A stretch of 64,000 nt of DNA from Panacibacter ginsenosidivorans (GCF_007971225.1 NZ_CP042435.1:3103501-3167500); one strand, 5' to 3'; counted from the first letter of the stretch, positions 46,345-55,732 are shown. Numbers and translations are program-made. The notes: generated from the sequence alone by a model not told the origin.

Positions 46345-46962
46345 TCAATTGTTGATTGGAGGAGCGACAACATCATATTCATCACTTTCTCCTTCATATA
46401 TATTTATATTATTGTCTGTCCCAAACTTCAGACCTGTAGAAACAAAGAACTGTCGCAACTTTTCTATTTTTTGCGTACACTCACTGCCAAATACAACGCT
46501 ATCAGAACTCTCTTCATGTCTGTTACAATGAAAACAAATAAGGATATACTCTTTTAGTTTTCCTGATTTGTCAAAAAATAAAATGGCGTTCCTTGGAAAA
46601 TAGCATTGTGTTAATTCACCATAATTAGGATTTTGTTTGTAAAAATTATTATACAAAATATCTGTTAGCACATTTACCTCATCCTTTGTCAAACTTTTTA
46701 TTTCAATTAGACTATCAGCTATTAAAGTATCTTTCTTGATAGGATAATTATGATTGTGATAACGAAACGAAACTAATTTAATAGTATCAGCAATATTGAA
46801 GGGATAAAATTGATTACGTTGTGTTTCAGAATATTTGGGTTTATAAACACAATTCAAATCGCCTTTTAGTTTTTGTATTTTTTGCTGTTTATCTTTAGTT
46901 GGCTGACCCGCAGATGGAAATGCATTTACAAATAAAAGAGTTAAGAGTATTAGAGTTTTCAA
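46345..46962 (-). CDS. Secreted protein of unknown function, enclosed by repeat arms
   Basis: 205 residues with a signal peptide (1-19, ending SAGQP) and no lipobox. Contains Cys38, Cys119, a 'CFHC' pair (143-146) and Cys162. Domain looks alpha/beta ('ADTIKLVSFRYHNHNYPIKKDT', 'KSLTKDEVNVLTDILYNNFYKQ', 'CYFPRNAILFFDKSGKLKEYILICFHCNR'). No family recognised. AT-rich relative to gldH and murF-alr on its sides, and it sits precisely between an inward-facing pair of repeat arms, suggesting an inserted accessory gene. Confidence 0.7.
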   Translation of the reverse strand: MKTLILLTLLFVNAFPSAGQPTKDKQQKIQKLKGDLNCVYKPKYSETQRNQFYPFNIADTIKLVSFRYHNHNYPIKKDTLIADSLIEIKSLTKDEVNVLTDILYNNFYKQNPNYGELTQCYFPRNAILFFDKSGKLKEYILICFHCNRHEESSDSVVFGSECTQKIEKLRQFFVSTGLKFGTDNNINIYEGESDEYDVVAPPINN

Positions 46963-47042
46963 AATAAAAATTTATGAAAATAAATATACGAAGCTTTATC
47001 CTTATTATGTTTGGGTAAATTATTGTCGAGTTGTGCAAATCT

Positions 47043-47062
47043 GTACAAGTGTGCGACGCAAC
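47043..47062 (-). repeat. Intergenic repeat arm, type A, reverse
   Basis: Core GTACAAGTGTGCGACGCAAC. The flank 'gaaagtatcatagcattactgcggcccggctcataaaa' ends at 47100, immediately against the stop codon of murF-alr. It gives the best full-length view of an arm (about 58 bp). Confidence 0.87.
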
Positions 47063-47100
47063 GAAAGTATCATAGCATTACTGCGGCCCGGCTCATAAAA

Positions 47101-49551
47101 CTATTCTTCCAGATAAATTCTTTTTACACGCTGGTTAATGCCGGTGAGTATTTCGTAAGGAATCGTATCGCACCATTTGGCTACTTGCTGTACGGGGATA
47201 TATTTGCCAAAGATCTCCACTTCATCGCCTTCCTTTATATTAGGGATGCTGGTTACATCTACCATCGTCATGTCCATAGCTACAGTGCCGATAACAGGCG
47301 CCTCATGGCCATGTATAAAAACCTTGCCGTTGCCATAACCAAGCCTGCGGCTAAAGCCATCTGCATAACCTATGCGTATGGTAGCAATGAGGGAATCACG
47401 GGTTGTTTTGCCGCGGCGGTTATAACTGATGGTATCGCCTGCAACAACAGTTCTCAGTTGGGCAATGGTTGTTTTAAGCGTGGCTACTGTTTGCAACGCA
47501 AGTTGCTGCGCATTGCTGCTGTCAACACCATACAAACCAATGCCAAGCCGCACCATATTGTACTGCAGTTCCGGCCTCCTGAAAATAGCAGCGGAGTTGG
47601 AGATGTGCATGGTAAAATGATAACCCAATACTTCACGAATTTGTGCGCAACAGGCCTCAAATAATGTTGATTGCTGCGTGGTAAATGTATCTTCATTGGG
47701 GTCTTCACTGGCTGCCAAATGACTAAACACAGACTGCACAACGATGTAGTGATTACCCTTTAACAAAGGCAACAATGCAGGCAGGTCTTTTTGTTCAAAG
47801 CCAAGCCTGTGCATGCCTGTATCTAATTTAATATGCACAGGATACTGCTGCAATCCGTTCTTCTGCAAAAAGCTAATGAATGCATTGAAGATATTCAATG
47901 AGAAAAGTTCAGGCTCAAGATTGTTTTCGATAATGGTTTCAAAAGCCGCTTCGTCTACATTCATTACCATGATGGGTAAATGAATACCAGCCTTACGTAA
48001 CTCCACACCTTCATCAGCATAAGCAACAGCGAGGTAATCAACCTTGTGAAACTGTAATAAGCTGGCTACTTCTGCACTGCCACTGCCATACGCAAAAGCT
48101 TTTACCATCGCCATCAGCTTTACGCCTTTGTTCAGGCGACTGCGGTATTCATTGAGATTATGAACAATAGCATTCAGGTTTACTTCCATTACGGTCTGGT
48201 GCACTTTTTTCTCCAGCAACGCAACGATCTTTTCAAAACCAAATACCCTGGCACCTTTCAGCAGTATTGCTTCATTGCGAAAATGATTGGCGCTAAAATG
48301 CTCAATGAATGAAGCCGTGCTTTGGTAATGTTGTGTGACAGCAATTTTATCTTTTATGTATTGCTGGTAATGATTCCATTGTTCACCAATAGTTATTACA
48401 CGTTCTATATTTCTTGCCTGCAACATGGCAGCTACTTCTTCGTAAGGCTCGCTGTTTTGTGCAGAAGGAATATCTGAGATGATGACTGTTTTTTGTGCAT
48501 GCTGTTGCTGCTGCAATAAAAAGTCAAGGCCGATGGAAAGAGAGTTGATATCAAAACTATAACTATCGTTTATAACAACACAGTTATTGATACCATGAAT
48601 TAACTGCAAACGCATATCTATCGGTTGCAGTTGCCGCATGCGCTCTGCAATAATATTTTTGTCTATTCCTAATTGTAATAATACGCATGCACAACTGATG
48701 GCATTTTCTATGGATGCGTTATCTGTAAAAGGAATGAAAAGATTTAGTACGGTTTCTTTATAAGTAATGTTTAGTTGCGTGCTTTCTTTCCGTTTATCTA
48801 CACCAGAGATGATGAATGTATTCTTGTTACTGCTTCCCCAGGTTAATATGCCATTTGAAATGTCCAACGCAGCAAGATCCTGTTCACGACCAATAAAGGT
48901 TTTACAATTTTTAAAGAGCTTCAGTTTTTCCTGTAATTTCTCTGCGCGGTCTTTAAATCCTTCATTGTGTGCATCACCAATATTTGTAAGTATGCCAATC
49001 GTTGGCTGAATGATCTTTTCGAGAGCTGCCATTTCTCCCGGCATAGAAATACCTGCTTCAAAAATGGCAAGGTTATTTTCTTCGCCCATCTGCCACACAC
49101 TAAGTGGCACACCTACCTGCGAGTTATAACTGCGTGGGCTGCGAACGATATTATAACCAGGAGATAATAATTGATACAACCATTCCTTTACAATTGTTTT
49201 ACCATTGCTGCCTGTAATGCCAATTACAGGATAGTTGAATTGTGCACGATGACGAGCAGCTAAGTTCTGCAACGCTTTCAATGTATCATCAACAAAAATG
49301 AAATTAGCATTAGTAAAAGCACCGGTATCAAAACCTGTTCTTACTACAAAATTGCTGACACCTCTTTCATATACTTCCTGTATAAAATTGTGTGCATCCC
49401 TTCTTGCTGTTTGTAGTGCAAAGAATAATGAAGTAGCAGGAAAAGAAATTCGCCTGCTGTCTGTTATCAAATGTTCAATAATTGCATTAGCATTTTGAAG
49501 TGTAGCTTTTGCACAAAGTATTTCAGCAATATTTTCAGCAGTATAGATCAA
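47101..49551 (-). CDS. murF/alr: Bifunctional MurF / alanine racemase
   Basis: 816-residue fusion. N-terminal MurF (1-445) adds D-Ala-D-Ala to UDP-MurNAc-tripeptide: 'DSRRISFPATSLFFAL', ATP loop GITGSNGKT (111-119), 'RSPRSYNSQVGVPLSV'. C-terminal PLP alanine racemase (about 452-816) makes the D-Ala: 'MEVNLNAIVHNL', PLP Lys484 (MVKAFAYGSG), 'RLGIGLYGVDSS', catalytic Tyr in 'ISYNRRGKT', 'IRIGYADGFSRRLGYG' and 'AMDMTMVDVT'. The fusion is typical of Bacteroidota and couples supply to use of D-Ala. MurF catalytic residues were not checked one by one, so ligase competence is by family. Confidence 0.95.
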   Translation of the reverse strand: MIYTAENIAEILCAKATLQNANAIIEHLITDSRRISFPATSLFFALQTARRDAHNFIQEVYERGVSNFVVRTGFDTGAFTNANFIFVDDTLKALQNLAARHRAQFNYPVIGITGSNGKTIVKEWLYQLLSPGYNIVRSPRSYNSQVGVPLSVWQMGEENNLAIFEAGISMPGEMAALEKIIQPTIGILTNIGDAHNEGFKDRAEKLQEKLKLFKNCKTFIGREQDLAALDISNGILTWGSSNKNTFIISGVDKRKESTQLNITYKETVLNLFIPFTDNASIENAISCACVLLQLGIDKNIIAERMRQLQPIDMRLQLIHGINNCVVINDSYSFDINSLSIGLDFLLQQQQHAQKTVIISDIPSAQNSEPYEEVAAMLQARNIERVITIGEQWNHYQQYIKDKIAVTQHYQSTASFIEHFSANHFRNEAILLKGARVFGFEKIVALLEKKVHQTVMEVNLNAIVHNLNEYRSRLNKGVKLMAMVKAFAYGSGSAEVASLLQFHKVDYLAVAYADEGVELRKAGIHLPIMVMNVDEAAFETIIENNLEPELFSLNIFNAFISFLQKNGLQQYPVHIKLDTGMHRLGFEQKDLPALLPLLKGNHYIVVQSVFSHLAASEDPNEDTFTTQQSTLFEACCAQIREVLGYHFTMHISNSAAIFRRPELQYNMVRLGIGLYGVDSSNAQQLALQTVATLKTTIAQLRTVVAGDTISYNRRGKTTRDSLIATIRIGYADGFSRRLGYGNGKVFIHGHEAPVIGTVAMDMTMVDVTSIPNIKEGDEVEIFGKYIPVQQVAKWCDTIPYEILTGINQRVKRIYLEE

Positions 49552-49565
49552 GATCGAAAATTGAT

Positions 49566-50534
49566 TTAATAAATATCTTTGTCAGGAACATCCGCATCCT
49601 CCTTTTTCTTATCCATAAATATGGAATAAAAAATGGAGCCGGTGATACAAACTAGTATCACGCCTAATGAAATAAATACCTGCACTTCTTTACTTATCCA
49701 TTCATTTACCCAATGTTCACCCAGCATTTTTAAACCAATAAACACCAGCACAACAGCAATACCCTGTTGCAGATAATCAAATCTGTTTACGGCCCCTCTT
49801 AATAAAAAGAACAGGGAACGCAAACCCAGTACTGCAAAAATATTAGAGGTGTAAATGATGAGCTTTTCTCTTGAAATACCCATTACCGCAGGGATAGAGT
49901 CGAGCGCAAAAACAAGATCAATAGAAGCCAGTAGTATTACCACAACAAACAATGAAGTATAAACAGGCGTTCCATTTTCTCTTACCACATATTTTCCATC
50001 GCCATCATGATTGGCCAATGGTAAAAATTTTTTCAGGAAGCGGTATATCTTTGTTTCATGCGGATCAAACTCTTCATCTTCATTTGTCGTAAACATTTTA
50101 TAACCTGTGTACACCAGGAATGCACCAAACAAAAGCAACACCCATTCAAAGCGTTCTACAATCGCCACACCCACGGTAATAAATAATACACGGAAAATAA
50201 TAGCCATTAAAATGCCAATGAGCAATACCCTTGAATAATGTTTTTCCTTTACCTGGAATGAATTAAAAATAAGGATGAACACAAAGATATTATCAATACT
50301 CAGGCTCCACTCCATTAAATAAGCGCTTATATATTCAAGCGCAGGTTTCTGCCCTTCCTGCCACCATAAAAACACGAAGAATAATAATGCCAGTGCAACC
50401 CAAAAAAAGGTTTGCATCAATGCAGCTTTCAATGTAATCTTTTTATTTTTTTTGCTCAACAGGCCAAGATCAAATACAAGCGCTAATACAAGTACGCCGC
50501 CAAATACCAAATACACTAACTGGTCTGTTGTCAT
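49566..50534 (-). CDS. TerC family integral membrane protein
   Basis: 322 residues, about seven to nine membrane helices: 'FWVALALLFFVFLWW', 'YLMEWSLSIDNIFVFILIFNSF', 'VLLFGAFLVYTGYKMF', 'VVILLASIDLVFALDSIPAVMGIS', 'IYTSNIFAVLGLRSLFFLL' and 'VFIGLKMLGEHW'. The paired acidic motifs EWSLSIDN and SIDLVFALDS are the TerC signature. Members are linked to tellurite resistance and, more recently, to Mn2+ export (Alx type). Fourteen bases upstream of murF-alr on the same strand. No riboswitch-like leader seen. Confidence 0.93.
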   Translation of the reverse strand: MTTDQLVYLVFGGVLVLALVFDLGLLSKKNKKITLKAALMQTFFWVALALLFFVFLWWQEGQKPALEYISAYLMEWSLSIDNIFVFILIFNSFQVKEKHYSRVLLIGILMAIIFRVLFITVGVAIVERFEWVLLLFGAFLVYTGYKMFTTNEDEEFDPHETKIYRFLKKFLPLANHDGDGKYVVRENGTPVYTSLFVVVILLASIDLVFALDSIPAVMGISREKLIIYTSNIFAVLGLRSLFFLLRGAVNRFDYLQQGIAVVLVFIGLKMLGEHWVNEWISKEVQVFISLGVILVCITGSIFYSIFMDKKKEDADVPDKDIY

Positions 50535-50589
50535 GATTGCTTTTTTATAAAATATTTTTTAGCCGGCAGAAGTAACACTGCTCAGCATC

Positions 50590-50743
50590 GTTGTGTCACT
50601 CACTTGTACTGTAGAAAAAGTTTCAGCAGTTTACAAGTTTGCATGTTCACAAGTTCTTTGCATTTAAACAATGTGTGAACTCCGAAACTTGTGAACGCTT
50701 AAACTTGCTCAATTATTTCTGAAAGTACAAGTGTGCGACGCAA
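50590..50743. repeat. Paired intergenic repeat arms (B forward, A reverse) with palindromic loop
   Basis: Forward core B at 50590-50609, preceded by 'ttttttagccggcagaagtaacactgctcagcatc'. Reverse core A at 50725-50743. The loop has its own inverted repeat (TTTACAAGTTTGC..GTTCACAAGTT against AACTTGTGAACG..TAAACTTG). It lies between terC and gldG. Confidence 0.87.
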
Positions 50744-50784
50744 GAGATGATGCCATAAAATACAAATGTTCGGCTCAAAAAGAT

Positions 50785-52539
50785 CTATACGCTAAACTTT
50801 TGTTTTCTTCTCCATTGATACAACGCACCGAACAAAAGTATTACAACTATCGGTACTGCAATGTTAATGAGCTGCCACATGCTGCGCTGGTCTTCGGTTT
50901 TTTTCTTATCGAGTAAACGCAGCGTAAAATCTTTGTTGCGTGCCTGGAAAATGCCATTGTTGCTTACGAGGTAATCAATACAATTGAGAAAGAATTCGCG
51001 GTTAGCAAAACGATAATTTTCGAACGGAATTTCGCCCATGGATAATGGACCGGTTGATTGACTTACAGTATTGGTTACAATATCTGCGTCGCTCATTACG
51101 ATTTGTTTGGTGGGCTTTTCTGATGCACGTGCAAAAGGTTTGCCCAATGCACGTGTTACAGAATCCTGTATATCTTTCGTTAAACGGTTTGCATAAAGTG
51201 AAGTAAAATTCCCTTCGAGTAAAACTGCAACCGGTATATAACTTTTGTTGAAGCTTTGAAACTCCGCATCATCTTTTATACTGTTCAAACTTACTATTGC
51301 GGGTGAACTAAGACGGCGGCTATTGGTATCGCTTGCCAATAAAATAGTTTTCTGTATGCCCGGTGCACTTACTGTATCTATGCTTGACGGAAATATAGGT
51401 AATACACGATCAAGATTCTTTGAAATAGGATTATTATTCGTGGTACTTACAAACGGATAATACGGCCATGGAAAACGTTGCATCTGCGGGCTGCCATCAG
51501 GGTTCTGACCAACAACAATCGGGATCTTTGCACAGTTAAGATCCTGCAACAGATCACCGTTGATGCGAACACCGTATTTGAATAAAATATCGTCTACATT
51601 CAGGTTGCGGTCGAAGGCAACAAAATCACTTTGACTGCGCATCAGACTGTCAAGTTCTGCATATAATTTATCGATACACCAAACCACTTTGCCACCATGC
51701 ATTACATACTGGTCTATTTTTAGTTTGTCCTCATCAGTAAAAGGCTGTGTCGGTTTTACAATGAGTAACGCATCTATTTGTTGTGGATCAGGATAGCCTT
51801 GCTTAAGATCGAAGATGCCTAACCGGTATTCATTTTCAAGGCTCTTTCCAATATCATTTACACGCGGATCTCTTAGTGGTAAAGGCTCTCCGTTGCCAAT
51901 TGTATATACAACAACAGGCACATACTTTCTTGTAAGTTTATCTACAGCATTGGCAAATTTAAATTCCAGCAAAGCCTCTGCGGCATTGAGTGTGGCTTCT
52001 TTATCTTCCTGTGGAATATCGTTTACAACATTGAAATTCTTATACACTTTCCGGCTACTGCGCAGGTCGATGGCAAATGGTTTGCGGTTGCCGTAAGTTA
52101 CCAATGCAGATGGAATTATGAGTTGTTTCGTTGCTTTATCGTTTGCACTTGAAACGTCCTGTGTTTGATCGAACACCACACCAAGACTGGAAAGACTGTC
52201 GTACAAATATGCTTTGCTTGTATCGTCTAATCCTTCGCCGGGATTTTCGTAATGCACCTGTATGCGATTATTGCTAAGATCACGGAATTCATTCAAGAGA
52301 TCCTGCGTGGCGATGCTGAGTTTTTTATAATCGGCAGGAAGATCGCCGGTAAGAAAGACCTGTATGTCAATGGTGGAATCAAGATTGTGTAATAATTCTT
52401 TTGTAGGCTGTGTAAGACTAAATCTTTTTTCTGCGGTAAGATCAATTCGATAGCGAAATAAAGAAGACACATAAGTAATAGCAGGGAACAACAACAAAAT
52501 TGCTATCCACCAATACTTATGTTGTAATATTTTGTTCAT
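50785..52539 (-). CDS. gldG: Gliding-associated ABC transporter component GldG
   Basis: 584 residues. An N-terminal membrane helix (about 12-28) and 'FRYRIDLTAEKRFSLTQPTKELLHNL' start the GldG/ABC-2-type substrate-binding domain. 'YVPVVVYTIGNGEPLPLRDPRVND' and 'ALLIVKPTQPFTDEDKLKIDQYVMHGGKVVWCIDKLYAELDSLM' are conserved blocks, and a C-terminal helix (about 552-575) follows. With GldA and GldF it forms an ABC transporter needed for gliding in flavobacteria. gldF lies upstream but is separated by 321 bp of repeats rather than overlapping. Confidence 0.93.
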   Translation of the reverse strand: MNKILQHKYWWIAILLLFPAITYVSSLFRYRIDLTAEKRFSLTQPTKELLHNLDSTIDIQVFLTGDLPADYKKLSIATQDLLNEFRDLSNNRIQVHYENPGEGLDDTSKAYLYDSLSSLGVVFDQTQDVSSANDKATKQLIIPSALVTYGNRKPFAIDLRSSRKVYKNFNVVNDIPQEDKEATLNAAEALLEFKFANAVDKLTRKYVPVVVYTIGNGEPLPLRDPRVNDIGKSLENEYRLGIFDLKQGYPDPQQIDALLIVKPTQPFTDEDKLKIDQYVMHGGKVVWCIDKLYAELDSLMRSQSDFVAFDRNLNVDDILFKYGVRINGDLLQDLNCAKIPIVVGQNPDGSPQMQRFPWPYYPFVSTTNNNPISKNLDRVLPIFPSSIDTVSAPGIQKTILLASDTNSRRLSSPAIVSLNSIKDDAEFQSFNKSYIPVAVLLEGNFTSLYANRLTKDIQDSVTRALGKPFARASEKPTKQIVMSDADIVTNTVSQSTGPLSMGEIPFENYRFANREFFLNCIDYLVSNNGIFQARNKDFTLRLLDKKKTEDQRSMWQLINIAVPIVVILLFGALYQWRRKQKFSV

Positions 52540-52555
52540 GTTTGTTTTATCTTGT

Positions 52556-52772
52556 TATTTACTTTTTGTCTTGACACAAAAAGTAACAAAAAAGTCAAGG
52601 CTCCAGAAAAAAGACTAAAATTTTCTTCGTTTCGCTACAGCGAAGAAGCTAAGCATTTAACTATATATCGTTTTTCAAAGAAGACTTATGAACGGCATTA
52701 GAATGTTACTGTACATCTTCGCTGCTTAACGCTGCACTTATAAAATTTCTTAACGCCTTTTTTCTGAGGCCG
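52556..52772 (-). repeat. Intergenic repeat C, copy 2 (inverted)
   Basis: Reverse complement of 44535-44753 with scattered differences. It starts 'actttttgtcttgacacaaaaagtaac', contains 'attttcttcgtttcgctacagcgaagaag' and ends 'ttctgaggccgc'. It splits gldF and gldG. Confidence 0.85.
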
Positions 52773-52796
52773 CATCCGTTCACAATTGAACAGAAC

Positions 52797-52816
52797 GTAC
52801 AAGAGTGCGACGCAAC
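52797..52816 (-). repeat. Solitary repeat arm, type A, reverse
   Basis: Core GTACAAGAGTGCGACGCAAC followed by 'gaaagcttaatgcttattcaaataccgggttcataaaa', 44 bases from the gldF stop. No forward partner is found; repeat C occupies that side. Its flank is nearly the same as that of the arm at 55715. Confidence 0.85.
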
Positions 52817-52860
52817 GAAAGCTTAATGCTTATTCAAATACCGGGTTCATAAAATCTCTT

Positions 52861-53583
52861 TTATCGCTTTGCTACATTCCTTTGCGTGATCAATAAAAAA
52901 ATAAAAATCACGCCAAGAAAATAAACTACATCACGAATATCTATTACGCCTTTGCTGATACTGCTATAATGAAATCTGATGCCAAGCATTTCTATATAAT
53001 AACCGGTGCCTCCCGCAAACACGGGCAGTTTGCTTATTGCTTCAAAACCAGTGAACAAAAGAAAACAAACAAATGCGCCGCTTATAAATGCAACGACTGT
53101 ATTATTCGTAAAACTGCTCGTACAAATACCCACTGATGTATACACAGCACCTAACATTAAAAGACCGATGTAACTGCCGATGGTACTGCCAATATCAAGA
53201 CCGCCAACTGCACTTAATGCCTGTAAAGAAAATGCATAAACAATGGTTGGAAGAATAGTGAGAGTAATAATGAGCAGTGCGCCAAAGAATTTCCCCCAAA
53301 CGATCTGCGATGGTTTCAGCGGCATTGTTTTAAGCAACTCGAATGTACCACCCTTGTATTCATCAGCAAGGCTGCGCATAGTTACTGTTGGCACAAGAAA
53401 TAATAAGATCCATGGAGCAATATCGAAGAATCCATTAAGAGATGCATATCCAAAATCAAGTAAGCTTGTATCAGGAAAAACAAAAAGCAATAAACCGCAG
53501 AGCAGTAAAAACACCACCATTGCTATGTATCCTGAAAGTGAACTAAAAAACTGTCGCCATTCTTTTGTGCAGATCATCCACAT
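52861..53583 (-). CDS. gldF: Gliding-associated ABC transporter permease GldF
   Basis: 240-residue ABC-2-type permease with six membrane helices. It begins 'CTKEWRQFFSSLSGYIAMVVFLLLCGLLLFVFP' and has 'APWILLFLVPTVTMRSLADEYKGGTFELLKTMPLKPSQIVWGKFFGALLIITLTILPTIVYAF', characteristic of GldF/NosY-like permeases. Together with GldG (downstream, same strand) and a GldA ATPase (not in this window) it forms the gliding ABC transporter. Confidence 0.93.
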   Translation of the reverse strand: MWMICTKEWRQFFSSLSGYIAMVVFLLLCGLLLFVFPDTSLLDFGYASLNGFFDIAPWILLFLVPTVTMRSLADEYKGGTFELLKTMPLKPSQIVWGKFFGALLIITLTILPTIVYAFSLQALSAVGGLDIGSTIGSYIGLLMLGAVYTSVGICTSSFTNNTVVAFISGAFVCFLLFTGFEAISKLPVFAGGTGYYIEMLGIRFHYSSISKGVIDIRDVVYFLGVIFIFLLITQRNVAKR

Positions 53584-53637
53584 GGTTCAAAGCTATAAGA
53601 AATAATGTATTTACAAAACAAGTTTTGCTTTTTGTTT

Positions 53638-53721
53638 ACCGCAGAGATTTCCTTACGCAGAGGCATGAAGGCGCAGAGAACAACACAAAGGCTTATCTCT
53701 CTGTCTTTGCGTCTCTGCGGT
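53638..53721. repeat. Intergenic inverted repeat D (ACCGCAGAGA type)
   Basis: ACCGCAGAGA (53638-53647) mirrors TCTCTGCGGT (53712-53721), with inner repeats of 'acgcagagg' and 'gtctttgcgtctctg'. A related ACGCAAAG palindrome occurs in the loop of the element at 55575-55732. This sequence type is common between genes in Bacteroidota. It lies between gldF and the desulfurase gene. Confidence 0.8.
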
Positions 53722-53734
53722 TAAAAACAAAAAA

Positions 53735-53766
53735 GCCGAAGCGCTGTTACACTCCGGCAATTTTTT
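53735..53766 (-). terminator. Intrinsic terminator after the cysteine desulfurase gene
   Basis: GCCG (53735-53738, extended by AG) and CGGC (53755-53758) form a stem with flanking A-run and T-run, 41 bp past the minus-strand stop. Confidence 0.65.
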
Positions 53767-53806
53767 ATATTTCAACTCACAACCCTTTCGATGTAATGCA
53801 GCAAAA

Positions 53807-55027
53807 TTACGAGGCCTGCGTTGATTGTATAGAATTCATATCTACACCATCTTTAAACATCTCCCACATGGGGCTCATTTCCCTGAGTTTATATACTGCT
53901 GCTGTAATTTGCTCAATAGCAAAATCTATCTCTTCTTCTGTAGTAAAACGGCCAAGTCCAAAACGCAAAGAGGCATGCGCCATATCATCACTATTACCCA
54001 ATGCTTTTAAAACATAGCTTGGCTCTATTGATGCAGAAGTGCAGGCAGAGCCTGTAGAGAGTGCCATGTATTTACTAAAAGACATGATCAGCGCTTCGCC
54101 TTCTACATATTTAAAGGAGATGTTTGAAACATGCGGCAGTCGCAATTCTTTATTGCCGTTGAGATATGTTTCTTCTATTTGTAATAAAGCATCTTCCAGT
54201 TTGTCACGCAATACTTTAATTCGTTTGGCATCTGCTTCCATTTCAAGGCGACAAAGTTCACAAGCCTTTCCAAAACCAACGATGCCGGGAACATTTAATG
54301 TACCGCTGCGCATGCCTCTTTCATGACCACCACCATCCATTTGTGCTGTAAGCCTTACACGTGGATGTTTACGACGTACATACAACGCACCCACTCCCTT
54401 TGGGCCATATAATTTATGCCCGGAAAAAGCCATGATATCTATACCATCATTTTGAACATTAACCGGAATTTTTCCTATGGCCTGCGTAGCATCTGTAAAA
54501 AACAATACGCCATGTTTTCTTGCAATATTGCTGATCTCTTTTACAGACTGTATCACACCAATTTCATTATTGGCGTACATAACAGCAATAAGTATGGTTT
54601 CAGGTTTTATTGCAGCTTCCAGTTCTTTAAGATCAATAAGGCCATCATTGCTTACCGGTAAATATGTTATTTCGCCACCAAGTTTTTCTAAATGATGACA
54701 AGTATCTAAAACGGCTTTATGTTCTGTAACGCAGGTGATAATATGATTGCCTTTACCGGCATACATTTCAAAAACACCTTTGATGGCCAGGTTATCTGCT
54801 TCTGTTGCACCACTGGTAAAAATGATCTCTTTCGCTTCTGCGCCAATTAATTTTGCCACCTGCTCTCTTGCATAATCTACTGCTTCTTCTGCCTCCCAGC
54901 CATAGGCATGATTGCGGCTTGCCGCGTTGCCAAAATGCTCTGTGAAATAAGGCAGCATCGCCTCCAGCACCCTTGGGTCCATTGGCGTTGTAGCATTATT
55001 GTCAAGATAAACGGGCAATTTCAGCAT
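53807..55027 (-). CDS. Cysteine desulfurase (NifS/IscS-type)
   Basis: 406-residue PLP enzyme that takes sulfur from cysteine for Fe-S cluster and thio-cofactor assembly. It starts '[24 protein letters not shown]'; PLP Lys205 ([11 protein letters not shown]), His103 in '[11 protein letters not shown]', and active Cys329 in a flexible loop ([17 protein letters not shown]), with '[16 protein letters not shown]'. The loop length marks group I (IscS/NifS). The frame opens ten codons upstream; the ATG ending at 55027 fits the family start. No isc or suf genes adjoin. The last 20 residues extend beyond the usual end. Confidence 0.94.
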   Translation of the reverse strand: MLKLPVYLDNNATTPMDPRVLEAMLPYFTEHFGNAASRNHAYGWEAEEAVDYAREQVAKLIGAEAKEIIFTSGATEADNLAIKGVFEMYAGKGNHIITCVTEHKAVLDTCHHLEKLGGEITYLPVSNDGLIDLKELEAAIKPETILIAVMYANNEIGVIQSVKEISNIARKHGVLFFTDATQAIGKIPVNVQNDGIDIMAFSGHKLYGPKGVGALYVRRKHPRVRLTAQMDGGGHERGMRSGTLNVPGIVGFGKACELCRLEMEADAKRIKVLRDKLEDALLQIEETYLNGNKELRLPHVSNISFKYVEGEALIMSFSKYMALSTGSACTSASIEPSYVLKALGNSDDMAHASLRFGLGRFTTEEEIDFAIEQITAAVYKLREMSPMWEMFKDGVDMNSIQSTQAS

Positions 55028-55135
55028 GATTACAAATTGTTTAAAAGCTAATAACAAATTTAAGCCAAATGGTTCTATTTTAGTCCCCGCTTCTGATCGA
55101 AAGAATCTATTTGCGCATATCGAAAATCAATTCAC

Positions 55136-55537
55136 ATGCAAAAAGTTGAACACATTGGCATTGCTGTAAAAGACCTGAACGTTTCTGTTCCATTGTTTGA
55201 AAAATTATTAAATACCTTTTGCTATAAACTGGAAACAGTAGAAAACGAAAAAGTCAACACTGCTTTTTTCAAACAGGGCGAAACAAAAATTGAATTGCTG
55301 GAAAGTATGAATGCCGATGGTGTAATTGCAAAATTTATTGAGCGCAAGGGAGAAGGCGTGCATCATATTGCGTTTGAAGTGGAAGATATAGAAGCAGAAA
55401 TGCAGCGTCTTTCAAATGAAGGTTTTCAATTACTGAATGAAGTGCCTAAAGAAGGTGCCGATAATAAATTAGTTTGCTTTCTGCATCCTAAAAATACAAA
55501 TGGTGTGCTGATTGAATTGTGCCAAACCCAAAAATAA
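55136..55537 (+). CDS. Methylmalonyl-CoA epimerase
   Basis: 133-residue VOC-fold enzyme interconverting (2R)- and (2S)-methylmalonyl-CoA, part of propionyl-CoA/succinyl-CoA metabolism. Metal ligands fit the family: His in 'VEHIGIAVKDL', Glu/Gln in 'TKIELLESMN', His in 'GEGVHHIAFEVEDI', and Glu near the C-terminus in 'GVLIELCQ'. The gene stands alone, divergent from the desulfurase. Confidence 0.93.
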   Translation: MQKVEHIGIAVKDLNVSVPLFEKLLNTFCYKLETVENEKVNTAFFKQGETKIELLESMNADGVIAKFIERKGEGVHHIAFEVEDIEAEMQRLSNEGFQLLNEVPKEGADNKLVCFLHPKNTNGVLIELCQTQK

Positions 55538-55574
55538 ATGTTGTGCCAAACTTTATTGCTGCTATGGTACTTTT

Positions 55575-55732
55575 GTTGCGTCGCACTCTTGTACATTAGA
55601 ACTTCGTGCAACCTTTCACGCAAAGAAATATAAAATGCAAAGTCGCAAAGAAAAACTTTGCTGCTTATTTACTTTGCGTCTTTGCGTGAGATAAGTTGAG
55701 ATGTGCAACGCAACACAAGTGTGCGACGCAAC
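55575..55732. repeat. Paired intergenic repeat arms (A forward, A reverse) with palindromic loop
   Basis: Forward core A at 55575-55594. Reverse core A at 55715-55732, directly preceded by an extra partial copy 'gtgcaacgcaac' (55703-55714). The loop is itself a palindrome of ACGCAAAG type. The arm follows the epimerase stop by 37 bases. Confidence 0.85.

Noticed and set aside
47101-49551. Fusion of murF and alr as an assembly artefact
   Set aside because: The fused form is the known arrangement in many Bacteroidota, and the reading frame is continuous with both domains complete.
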